Program-made: the position numbers and the translations under genes
In this document: positions 33,768 through 46,400 of the stretch, one piece after another
Layout of the letters: the number at the start of each line of letters is the position of its first letter
How positions within the stretch are numbered: the first letter of the stretch is position 1
From: Incurvaria masculella
Lineage: Eukaryota; Arthropoda; Insecta; Lepidoptera; Incurvariidae
Reading direction: 5' to 3'
DNA: 64,000 nt
NCBI GenBank assembly: GCA_946894095.1
Contig: OX335647.2
Span: 11,922,001 to 11,986,000, forward strand
The notes under the pieces: model-generated
Told to the model about the DNA's origin: nothing
Database searches by the model: none
What the model saw: the letters and a program-made list of their open reading frames with translations, nothing else

Positions 33768-34033
33768 GAGTCTAATATTATTATACTTAGCACAATGAGT
33801 TTCACATTTGCACTAATAATAATCTATTTTGTTGAATACACTATGTAAATAAGATATAGGCATCTGAAATTGTGAATGAATCGAGAAGACTGCAATACAA
33901 CACTATACACATATATATAATTACTACAGTGCTCGGGAGTCTGAAATGGCACCCGTGCTGTTGTTAATATTTTTACTACTACAGAAGTGATGCTTTGCCA
34001 GAACGGTTTCACCGTCCCATATAAACGACCTAC

Positions 34034-34039
34034 TTTAAT
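34034..34039 (-). terminator. Possible polyadenylation signal of the second cyclase
   Basis: On the minus strand this reads ATTAAA, about 95 nt after the stop codon. No AATAAA was seen between here and the end of the plus gene, so the variant signal is the best candidate. Confidence 0.4.
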
Positions 34040-34133
34040 ATTTAAGTACACATTTAGTAATACTGACTGATTATATTATGCTAGCTATTTACAAAATCAC
34101 ATAAACTGGTAACTACGAATGAAGTAGTATCGC

Positions 34134-34442
34134 CTACACGTCCGCCAACAGGGGTACTGCGGACTCCCCGTGCGGATCCCCGAACGAGTGTCCATTGATG
34201 ACGAGTTTGATGTCGGCGGTGCGGGCGGTGGGGGGCGGCGAGGGCGAGGGCGAGGGCGGCCGGTAGCGCGTGTCGAGGAGGTCGCACGAGAGGCTCGCGG
34301 CGGGCGGCGCCGGCGGCGGCGACAGGTGCTCGTCCGAGTGCTCGATGATAGGACACGAGGTGCTCGTGTGGTCGTAGCACAGCGTCGGCGGCTCGAGGTG
34401 CGTCGCGCCCTGCTTGTTGCTGTACCGGCTGTCCGCGAATAC
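34134..34442 (-). CDS. Second cyclase, last exon
   Basis: [20 protein letters not shown], then a proline-rich run ([14 protein letters not shown]), [13 protein letters not shown] and the terminus VPLLADV. The acceptor is GTCGCCAG, phase 0. The stop is at 34134-34136. This tail bears no resemblance to that of the plus gene. Confidence 0.82.
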   Translation of the reverse strand, partial: VFADSRYSNKQGATHLEPPTLCYDHTSTSCPIIEHSDEHLSPPPAPPAASLSCDLLDTRYRPPSPSPSPPPTARTADIKLVINGHSFGDPHGESAVPLLADV

Positions 34443-37400
34443 CTGGCGACAAACGTGCACCTTAGCGTCGAATCTCTGTTACCTGTCAGTCAATTCAATG
34501 CCACACAATGTGGCGTTTATTTCACAGATAAGTGGTTATGTTAGCAAAATACAAGTTGATAGGTACGCGCGAAACCCTGAGGTTTGTCTGCGCGTGACAC
34601 TTCGCTTTATTCTAGCATAAGAGAACACGACATGAAATTCATATTGAAACAAAAATTAAATAGATAAATTAAACCGAACAGTAGGTAAACACAAGTTGTA
34701 GGCTAAATAAAAATTATATAGGTAAAAAAATAAAAATAAAACTATAAAAAAATCAAACATCACAAAAAAGATAAAATTATTTGCATGCAAAAATTTGACT
34801 TATATAAAGGGATTTTCTAAATTTTCAAGTAAAAGATTTTTATATCTTGTTTTCGTTTAGAAATAGGCAAGTCTCGTCTTGAATCTATTCTTATATTATT
34901 AAATAATTTAGGTACTATATATTTTAGAGTTCTTTTTCCAAAGTAATTTGTTGTTTTGGGTATTTGGTATTGCTGGTCAACATTAAGCCTTGTTGGGTAA
35001 GAATGTGCTATGGGTACCTTATGTGAATCATTACTGTAGTTTGATAAGATTAATTTTTGTGAACACATCCCTCTAGCCGGAAGCACTTTAAAGTACCTGA
35101 ACAGGTGTCCAGGATCTGCACTAGCGATAACCCTTTCGGCTGGTGGAGCCATTATCTTAAGTATTCTGTACTGCAGACCATGAACCCTGTCCAGGTACGA
35201 GTCAAACGTGAGAGCCCACACACCTACCCCGTACATAACAATTGGCTCAACCAGCGCTCTATAAACCACTAAAAGCAAGTCGGACGGGAGCTTATGTTTG
35301 ATGGCGTGCATGTTTTTAAGGCACAGTCTCAGCTTGGCACACACATGATCAACACAGTCAATGCAACGACTCGAGAGATCGGTGGACGCATAGCTTGCAC
35401 AGGTACTTGTCAATACTCGGCGGTTGACGGCTGTAGGGACTATAGAGATTTTATAGAGATATAAAACTTGAAGTAATAGAATCAATTAATCAATCATTAA
35501 GGGAGTGGACTTCATCTACATGCCACTCGCTATTAAGTGTTCTGAGGCAAAACGCCAAGGCGGAAACATCTTTGGGGACCATAGCTTTGTCCCCAATAGC
35601 GTTTGAAGATGTTAGTGAGAATAGCGACTCTGTTTGCTTTAACCTAACGGTTGGTCATTGGGAACGCTATATAATAAATCACCAAAGGGCATCTCCAAAT
35701 GTTTTCCAATTCCTCCATCTGTAATCAAGGAGGGCTTGCGCACTAACACAGTATTTAAGATGTGTTTTAATGCTTTACCTGGGCTGCCAACATTCACAGC
35801 AAAAATGGTACATTCTAAAGTATTGCTGTTGTAACCAAGCGATGAGCTGTCTCAAAGATATATTTTGACATCATTATTGTTGCTAAATTATTTGATGTGA
35901 ACCGATTGGAATTCTGAGAACTCATTTCTTATGTAATGAAAGGTTAATTATATGTCCTCCTACCTCCATCAAGTATTCGTCGCTGCGGTGATGCAGCACG
36001 CTGTCTGTGTGGGACTCCAGTAAGCTGCCCGATGCGAACCGCAGCTTCTTCGGAGACTCCAAGCTGCAGCATCTGCATCACCAGAAAAGGTTTTTTTAAT
36101 GGCATTTGATTGTATGTTTCGAATACTATTTGTTTCAAGAGTGCTAGGTGGAGGGGACACCTAGACCTAGTAGCTCCGCCTAGAACCTTCCACTAGGTTC
36201 TCTTTTAGAGGCCCAGAAACATCGGTCGAGATGCTTCCAGCCAGTTCCAGAAAAATAAAAAAACTGTTGTGTGATAAGAATACTGACGCCATGCCATTAT
36301 AGATGGCACGGCACGCTCGTACAAAAATTTGTATGTATTTTTTAGTGAAACAACATGAAAATATTTAAATGCATGAACTTTTTTTGTTGCATAGTATCTA
36401 TTAACCATTTTTCTTTGGGCAAGTATTTATTGATTACTACGCACATGATTTAAGCCAAGCGAAAAAAAAACCCGCATGCTTCAACACGGGACTCCTAGCG
36501 AAGCATTCGGGACACAACCTTTGCGAATGTAGTCAGGCTGATGCTGGACTACGACTCGCTCCACGGGTATAACATTTTCTACAGATATTATATTATATTA
36601 TCTCCTACATTCTGACCGTCGAATGGGGACAATAACTTAAAGCTTATTGTAGGTGTTGCATGAGTGATCTTACCTTAGAAACTTGTAACTGTCATTCCTG
36701 TCAAGTTTTTAGATGAAAGATGAAGATGTACTCCATGATGCAGTTAGAATAAGGTTTGGAGGCAAAACGGATTTTGTTTGTCTTCAAACACATTGTAATG
36801 TTGTGATATTTTCTTTCCAACGACAAAAGGGGTTGTGTGCGTTCATTTAGATGGTTTTATATATATTATTATTATATTATTATTGATAGGCTAGCAGCTT
36901 TAAGCTGATGCGCCTATATCACAACACTTATTTATTTATTTATTATATATATTTTTTTTATTTTATATGATTGTCCAATTTATTTTTGAAGGAATTTACG
37001 GAGACAGCGTTTACAACTTCACTGGGACGACTGTTCCAAGATTCTACCACTCTGTTGGAAAGAAAGTGTCGTCGAGGGTTCTGCTTCGACCGATTGTGAT
37101 ACAGCTTTTTTGGGTGTCCTCTCAGGTTTTTAGTATTAGCAAGGGTGAATCCCTAAATAAAGGAAGTTACAAACTTTAACTGCATTGGCAAGAACACTAA
37201 AAAGTTGTGTATTTAATGTCATAAAACAATGTATAAAAAAAAAGGGTGGCCTTTGTAAGTCAATTATGAGGTAGAACGAAAAAAGTTGCTAATTGTTAAA
37301 ATGGCAACTTTTTGTACACAACCTCAGAATGATCTCATAAATTCCAGCTTATTTTTTTATTTATTTCATAAGATTTAATACAGAACCGCTTAATTTGCTC

Positions 37401-40400
37401 GCCACAGTTTGTAACTTCATAATTTTAACGTGTTATAGCAGAAATAGCTTCGAACGACCGTTGTGCCATCTTTTTCGACCCTTAATTTGATGAGTAGAAT
37501 TTGGAACAATTTATTTTCGGAATAATATCGAGGACATTCAATTTCAATTACATATATTTTGTGGAGTCTCTTGACAGCTTTGACAGGTATTTTGGGGTAG
37601 GCCGCCCAGACGGTCGTGATAAATAAGCAGTTTTAATTTCCATTGTCACCGTGTACCTGTGGAGGCTGTTGAGCTGATTCCTCCAGTTCTTATTCTTGAG
37701 CGAGCTCCTCGGTCCCTTGGCGTCGCGCTTGTCGGCCAGCACGGGCGTGCCCTTGGCCGAGTTGGCTTTGCGCGCCGCCCGCAGCTTGGCGCGCAGCGAC
37801 GCCGCCGTCGCGTCCTCGCCCTTGAGCCAGTACGTGAGCTGGTCGCGCTTGCCCTTCATGGGCACGATGCCGCGCTCCTCCAGGTGGTACCCACCCAGCT
37901 TGTCGAGGATTCTTTTGCATGCGGCGCTGCAGTGGATTTTCAGTGCTGTAAATTGATTTTATCGATCGATGAGATGGTTCTTGGTTTAACATTTCAGAAC
38001 TCCTTCGAGTTTGTGCTGGATTTTTTTGTGCGCCATTTTTTATTGAGCAGCATTATGACATTATAATATATAGGACCAAACTCTGATTGGATACAAGTCC
38101 CCAATATTCTCTGAAAGGGAATTTTTAAATTATTTAAAACTAGCTGAGGCACCCGGCTCCGGGTGGGTCAATCTCGTGTTGTACTGTTTCCTAGATATTA
38201 TATGAGTTCTCGATACATACTTTAATCCCCTGTTTCACCCCGTTCGAGTTTAATTTTCGCGACAAAAGGTAGCCTATGTCCTCCAAGGTCCAAACTATTT
38301 CTGTATCGAAATTCATAAAAATTGGTTCAGCGGTTCAGGCGTGAAAACGCAACAGCTTTCGCATTTATTTATTTTTAATTTTTTTTATGCGACCCGACAT
38401 GGATGGCTAATACCACACAACTACCGTTATGATATTAGCCCAATACACCACATTCCCGAAGGAATTTGGTGCCATGCCAGGACCTTCCCTTTATGAGCAC
38501 GGCTACATTGAACTGGATGGAAAACACGGACAATTTTTCATTGCCGCTTCGACCATCTTTTCATCCAATGCGATGGTACCAACCCGGGCGGGCTTAAACC
38601 CTACCACCTAGTAGGGGAAGGGGACCTACAGTTTTACATGGATTCCGAACCATGGAGCAGCTCGCATTCGTGATGAAAATGCACTCGCAACTCGGAAAGA
38701 GAAAGAGAGTGGTGCATGTCGGTATTGAACCCAGGTCTCTGGTACGCTAGGCCAGTCCCCGCGCCACTAGGCTACGAGCCGCTTATATTAGTATGGATTT
38801 TCTCAGGGAGGACACCTATCTCAATAAACTTTGAAGGCACAACATTATCCAATTCGATTTTAATTCCAAGTAGAGCAGTTTCCGTGAAAACAATTACATC
38901 AATCAATATAAAAATTGTTAACTTAAAGTTATTTGATTTGACATTATTTGTTAATGAAATCCAAATTGAAAGCAATTTAATCAAAAAGCAATAATAACTC
39001 ACGAGCTCCGGTAGATTCGAAGCGACTGGCTGTGTTGACTGTGTCACCAAAAAGGCAATATCTCGGCATTTTCAGTCCAACCACGCCAGCACAGACTGGT
39101 CCTGCAAAATTAATGTAAATTTTAATTTTAGAACAATGCACACAAAATAGACGTGTCATCGGAATTCGGATACTCTTTAAGGTGGGCCTGTAAGCTCAGA
39201 AAATGATGCTCCCCATACAAAAGTAGTGTACCAATTACACACACATAGTTTATTTCCAGTTCTTCGGTGTGTTGTCCTAAAATATGACAAATCCGAGTGC
39301 AGTGTACTGTCTATGGATGATGAATAAACAATACAATACAATACATACACAAATACAACCACTGTTCCAATTTGCTTGATATTTGGGATTTCATATCTAG
39401 CAACAAATACCTATGAATGTCTGCACGCGTTTGTCTTTTCGAAAAATGTATCCTTTTGTATCTCTTGAATTTTTTATTCTTCTCTTCTGTTTTTGATTTT
39501 TTTTGCCTGTTATTTGACTTGCTTTACATTTTTCAGAAAAACAAAAACGTGCAGACACAGATATTTATTGTTAAATATTAGATTCCAAATATCAAGCAAA
39601 TCGGAACAGTGTTTTTTAAATGATTAGTAAAAAACGTTTGTATGGGGAGCATAGCTTACGGGCCGTTCTTAAGTTAAAATGGTGGATGCGTGTGTACCGG
39701 AGTGGAGGCCGACGCGCAGCATGAGGCGGTGGTCGGGGCGGTGGCGCACGCGGAAGGCGCGCGTCGCCGACAGCAGCGCCAGCGCCATGGACGCCACCTC
39801 GCCCGCGTGCGCCCACCCGTTGCGGAGCGGCAGACCCGACACCTGCAGCGTTCACACGGGACATACGGCATCAGAGTGGTCAGTCCGAGTTCTCACCTAA
39901 ATTCGCGTTTAAGGAACTTCGACGTTAGGTAAAAACGTCGAACTCCGTACAAGTTTTTAGGAGATATTTTGTGGTTTTACTTCTTCATTAACGTATTTGC
40001 GGCGACGGTGAGTAAGCTGTCAAATCAAACGCGTACTCGCAAATATTAGTTTGCTTAACATTTCGTTTCGTTTCCAATGTCTCCATGCATTTGAAAACGC
40101 CTGTCGATCGGTTTGGCGTAAACACCAATTTAGGTGACAACTGGGACAAGAGGCTCAGAATATGATTGGGCCCCCTGCATTTCTTCCTGAGTAGCAGTAA
40201 TGATTCCGTGCATACTCTGTGCAATTTGATCCGCCATTTGTTCTGTGCCTATAACTGTCCACCGCCAAGAGCCGAGACTGAAGGTTTTCTTCAAAAATAT
40301 GTTTAATAATTGAACTATTTACAGTCGTATTCAGAGTGTCCAGACTAACTTTAGTACGTGCATTAAAGTTGGACTTAACCAGTTTTTGTATGTTTAATCC

Positions 40401-43400
40401 GGTGTTAATCCCGTACTAAGTTTTGAGTCCGGCACATTAAAGTTAGTCCGCCCACTCTGTGTACGGCTGTTAGAGTTTAAAAGTACTTACCACCATGTAG
40501 GCGTCTCCGATCGTCTCCACTTTGTACACATCAAAACTTTCCAGGATGGAGTCGAAACATGTGTAAAGATCATTTAGAAAGTCCACCACCTGCAAAGAGA
40601 TAACATATTTAGATTTTCGACATGACGAATTTTCCACTGGATTGGGGATGAAATGGCTGTGGCTCGGAGTGTAGGTTAGGTTAGGTTATGATGGAAGTTG
40701 TGGTAGGTAATGATGGAATTTTGGGAGTCTGTCGAGTTTAAAAGAGTCTTTTCTTTATCTATTCCCCAATACTATGAGCGATAAACTCTCTTTATATGCT
40801 CTTAACTTCTAACTATATTTATGAAATTTTTTTGTATTCTAAAATATATTGTCGAAATCTACGTCTGTATTTTTGAATTTTTCAATATAGATTAGCGATT
40901 GGAAAATATTGGCTAATAGGTAAATATTGGAAAAACCGTTTTATTTTTTTATCCTTTTTTTTACAGAAAAATACAGATATTTACAAAACAATAAAATTAT
41001 ATGAATATATAATGAAGCTTCGGGACGCACCCCACTTATGTTGTTATTGCACTATACTTTCTTTTGTAAATTGTTTTTTTGTGGCATATTAAAGAATTTT
41101 CAATCAATCGAACGTTCGTTGCACTAAATAGCGTCCTGTGAAGTTCTTACGCGTTCTTTCGTACGTGTCGTTGAAACTCGAGGGCAACAGTAGTGAATTA
41201 GTGAGCGAACTCACTGACTGGAGCTACCGACATTCTATGTAAACGTTGATACGCCGCCCCATACCAACTAGTTTTGATTGCGACTCCGGTCCTTGAAAGT
41301 CAATTGGGTTCGTTGTTAATTCCTGCTGGACAAAAAATTACTGATCCGACGAGGCGCAGAAAAAGTCAGTTGGATCTGTAAGACGGTCAGCCCAGTGCCG
41401 TACTCTCGGCGGACATGGCGGTGAATCTGACTATGTCGCTGAAGTAGATGGTGACGCAGCTGAAGCTCTCGGGCAATGCGCTCAGGCTGCGCTTCCGCTG
41501 ATCTGCTACCTGCGCCGGAAGTGCACGCCGCACGACTCTCGCTAGCACCCACCTACAGCGGCGTGCTCTCGGCGGACATGGCGGTGAATCTGACTATGTC
41601 GCTGAAGTAGATGGTGACGCAGCTGAAGCTCTCGGGCAATGCGCTCAGGCTGCGCTTCCGCTGATCTGCTACCTGCGCCGGAAGTGCACGCCGCACGACT
41701 CTCGCTAGCACCCACCTACAGCGGCGTGCTCTCGGCGGACATGGCGGTGAATCCGACTATGTCGCTGAAGTAGATGGTGACGCAGCTGAAGCTCTCGGGC
41801 AATGCGCTCAGGCTGCGCTTCCGCTGATCTGCTACCTGCGCCGGAAGTGCACGCCGCACGACTCTCGCTAGCACCCACCTACAGCGGCGTGCTCTCGGCG
41901 GACATGGCGGTGAATCCGACTATGTCGCTGAAGTAGATGGTGACGCAGCTGAAGCTCTCGGGCAATGCGCTCAGGCTGCGCTTCCGCTGATCTGCTACCT
42001 GCGCCGGAAGTGCACGCCGCACGACTCTCGCTAGCACCCACCTGCAGCGGCGTGCTCTCGGCGGACATGGCGGTGAATCCGACTATGTCGCTGAAGTAGA
42101 TGGTGACGCAGCTGAAGCTCTCGGGCAATGCGCTCAGGCTGCGCTTCCGCTGATCTGCTACCTGCGCCGGAAGTGCACGCCGCACGACTCTCGCTAGCAC
42201 CCACCTGCAGCGGCGTGCTCTCGGCGGACATGGCGGTGAATCCGACTATGTCGCTGAAGTAGATGGTGACGCAGCTGAAGCTCTCGGGCAATGCGCTCAG
42301 GCTGCGCTTCCGCTGATCTGCTACCTGCGCCGGAAGTGCCAGCCGCACGACTCTCGCTAGCACCCACCTGCAGCGGCGTGCTCTCGGCGGACATGGCGGT
42401 GAATCCGACTATGTCGCTGAAGTAGATGGTGACGCAGCTGAAGCTCTCGGGCAATGCGCTCAGGCTGCGCTTCCGCTGATCTGCTACCTGCGCCGGAAGT
42501 GCACGCCGCACGACTCTCGCTAGCACCCACCTGCAGCGGCGTGCTCTCGGCGGACATGGCGGTGAATCCGACTATGTCGCTGAAGTAGATGGTGACGCAG
42601 CTGAAGCTCTCGGGCAATGCGCTCAGGCTGCGCTTCCGCTGATCTGCTACCTGCGCCGGAAGTGCACGCCGCACGACTCTCGCTAGCACCCACCTACAGC
42701 GGCGTGCTCTCGGCGGACATGGCGGTGAATCCGACTATGTCGCTGAAGTAGATGGTGACGCAGCTGAAGCTCTCGGGCAATGCGCTCAGGCTGCGCTTCC
42801 GCTGATCTGCTACCTGCGCCGGAAGTGCACGCCGCACGACTCTCGCTAGCACCCACCTGCAGCGGCGTGCTCTCGGCGGACATGGCGGTGAATCCGACTA
42901 TGTCGCTGAAGTAGATGGTGACGCAGCTGAAGCTCTCGGGCAATGCGCTCAGGCTGCGCTTCCGCTGATCTGCTACCTGCGCCGGAAGTGCACGCCGCAC
43001 GACTCTCGCTAGCACCCACCTACAGCGGCGTGCTCTCGGCGGACATGGCGGTGAATCCGACTATGTCGCTGAAGTAGATGGTGACGCAGCTGAAGCTCTC
43101 GGGCAATGCGCTCAGGCTGCGCTTCCGCTGATCTGCTACCTGCGCCGGAAGTGCACGCCGCACGACTCTCGCTAGCACCCACCTACAGCGGCGTGCTCTC
43201 GGCGGACATGGCGGTGAATCCGACTATGTCGCTGAAGTAGATGGTGACGCAGCTGAAGCTCTCGGGCAATGCGCTCAGGCTGCGCTTCCGCTGATCTGCT
43301 ACCTGCGCCGGAAGTGCACGCCGCACGACTCTCGCTAGCACCCACCTGCAGCGGCGTGCTCTCGGCGGACATGGCGGTGAATCCGACTATGTCGCTGAAG

Positions 43401-46400
43401 TAGATGGTGACGCAGCTGAAGCTCTCGGGCAATGCGCTCAGGCTGCGCTTCCGCTGATCTGCTACCTGCGCCGGAAGTGCCAGCCGCACGACTCTCGCTA
43501 GCACCCACCTGCAGCGGCGTGCTCTCGGCGGACATGGCGGTGAATCCGACTATGTCGCTGAAGTAGATGGTGACGCAGCTGAAGCTCTCGGGCAATGCGC
43601 TCAGGCTGCGCTTCCGCTGATCTGCTACCTGCGCCGGAAGTGCACGCCGCACGACTCTCGCTAGCACCCACCTACAGCGGCGTGCTCTCGGCGGACATGG
43701 CGGTGAATCCGACTATGTCGCTGAAGTAGATGGTGACGCAGCTGAAGCTCTCGGGCAATGCGCTCAGGCTGCGCTTCCGCTGATCTGCTACCTGCGCCGG
43801 AAGTGCCAGCCGCACGACTCTCGCTAGCACCCACCTGCAGCGGCGTGCTCTCGGCGGACATGGCGGTGAATCCGACTATGTCGCTGAAGTAGATGGTGAC
43901 GCAGCTGAAGCTCTCGGGCAATGCGCTCAGGCTGCGCTTCCGCTGATCTGCTACCTGCGCCGGAAGTGCACGCCGCACGACTCTCGCTAGCACCCACCTA
44001 CAGCGGCGTGCTCTCGGCGGACATGGCGGTGAATCCGACTATGTCGCTGAAGTAGATGGTGACGCAGCTGAAGCTCTCGGGCAATGCGCTCAGGCTGCGC
44101 TTCCGCTGATCTGCTACCTGCGCCGGAAGTGCACGCCGCACGACTCTCGCTAGCACCCACCTACAGCGGCGTGCTCTCGGCGGACATGGCGGTGAATCCG
44201 ACTATGTCGCTGAAGTAGATGGTGACGCAGCTGAAGCTCTCGGGCAATGCGCTCAGGCTGCGCTTCCGCTGATCTGCTACCTGCGCCGGAAGTGCACGCC
44301 GCACGACTCTCGCTAGCACCCACCTGCAGCGGCGTGCTCTCGGCGGACATGGCGGTGAATCCGACTATGTCGCTGAAGTAGATGGTGACGCAGCTGAAGC
44401 TCTCGGGCAATGCGCTCAGGCTGCGCTTCCGCTGATCTGCTACCTGCGCCGGAAGTGCACGCCGCACGACTCTCGCTAGCACCCACCTGCAGCGGCGTGC
44501 TCTCGGCGGACATGGCGGTGAATCCGACTATGTCGCTGAAGTAGATGGTGACGCAGCTGAAGCTCTCGGGCAATGCGCTCAGGCTGCGCTTCCGCTGATC
44601 TGCTACCTGCGCCGGAAGTGCCAGCCGCACGACTCTCGCTAGCACCCACCTGCAGCGGCGTGCTCTCGGCGGACATGGCGGTGAATCCGACTATGTCGCT
44701 GAAGTAGATGGTGACGCAGCTGAAGCTCTCGGGCAATGCGCTCAGGCTGCGCTTCCGCTGATCTGCTACCTGCGCCGGAAGTGCACGCCGCACGACTCTC
44801 GCTAGCACCCACCTGCAGCGGCGTGCTCTCGGCGGACATGGCGGTGAATCCGACTATGTCGCTGAAGTAGATGGTGACGCAGCTGAAGCTCTCGGGCAAT
44901 GCGCTCAGGCTGCGCTTCCGCTGATCTGCTACCTGCGCCGGAAGTGCACGCCGCACGACTCTCGCTAGCACCCACCTACAGCGGCGTGCTCTCGGCGGAC
45001 ATGGCGGTGAATCCGACTATGTCGCTGAAGTAGATGGTGACGCAGCTGAAGCTCTCGGGCAATGCGCTCAGGCTGCGCTTCCGCTGATCTGCTACCTGCG
45101 CCGGAAGTGCACGCCGCACGACTCTCGCTAGCACCCACCTGCAGCGGCGTGCTCTCGGCGGACATGGCGGTGAATCCGACTATGTCGCTGAAGTAGATGG
45201 TGACGCAGCTGAAGCTCTCGGGCAATGCGCTCAGGCTGCGCTTCCGCTGATCTGCTACCTGCGCCGGAAGTGCACGCCGCACGACTCTCGCTAGCACCCA
45301 CCTGCAGCGGCGTGCTCTCGGCGGACATGGCGGTGAATCCGACTATGTCGCTGAAGTAGATGGTGACGCAGCTGAAGCTCTCGGGCAATGCGCTCAGGCT
45401 GCGCTTCCGCTGATCTGCTACCTGCGCCGGAAGTGCCAGCCGCACGACTCTCGCTAGCACCCACCTGCAGCGGCGTGCTCTCGGCGGACATGGCGGTGAA
45501 TCCGACTATGTCGCTGAAGTAGATGGTGACGCAGCTGAAGCTCTCGGGCAATGCGCTCAGGCTGCGCTTCCGCTGATCTGCTACCTGCGCCGGAAGTGCA
45601 CGCCGCACGACTCTCGCTAGCACCCACCTGCAGCGGCGTGCTCTCGGCGGACATGGCGGTGAATCCGACTATGTCGCTGAAGTAGATGGTGACGCAGCTG
45701 AAGCTCTCGGGCAATGCGCTCAGGCTGCGCTTCCGCTGATCTGCTACCTGCGCCGGAAGTGCACGCCGCACGACTCTCGCTAGCACCCACCTACAGCGGC
45801 GTGCTCTCGGCGGACATGGCGGTGAATCCGACTATGTCGCTGAAGTAGATGGTGACGCAGCTGAAGCTCTCGGGCAATGCGCTCAGGCTGCGCTTCCGCT
45901 GATCTGCTACCTGCGCCGGAAGTGCACGCCGCACGACTCTCGCTAGCACCCACCTGCAGCGGCGTGCTCTCGGCGGACATGGCGGTGAATCCGACTATGT
46001 CGCTGAAGTAGATGGTGACGCAGCTGAAGCTCTCGGGCAATGCGCTCAGGCTGCGCTTCCGCTGATCTGCTACCTGCGCCGGAAGTGCACGCCGCACGAC
46101 TCTCGCTAGCACCCACCTACAGCGGCGTGCTCTCGGCGGACATGGCGGTGAATCCGACTATGTCGCTGAAGTAGATGGTGACGCAGCTGAAGCTCTCGGG
46201 CAATGCGCTCAGGCTGCGCTTCCGCTGATCTGCTACCTGCGCCGGAAGTGCACGCCGCACGACTCTCGCTAGCACCCACCTACAGCGGCGTGCTCTCGGC
46301 GGACATGGCGGTGAATCCGACTATGTCGCTGAAGTAGATGGTGACGCAGCTGAAGCTCTCGGGCAATGCGCTCAGGCTGCGCTTCCGCTGATCTGCTACC

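Larger units (their letters stand above)
33583..34133. other. Shared 3' interval between the two convergent genes
   Basis: 551 bp between the two stop codons, mostly AT-rich 3' UTR of both genes. No repeat or open frame of interest seen. If both transcripts extend a few hundred bases they overlap as antisense tails. Confidence 0.6.
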
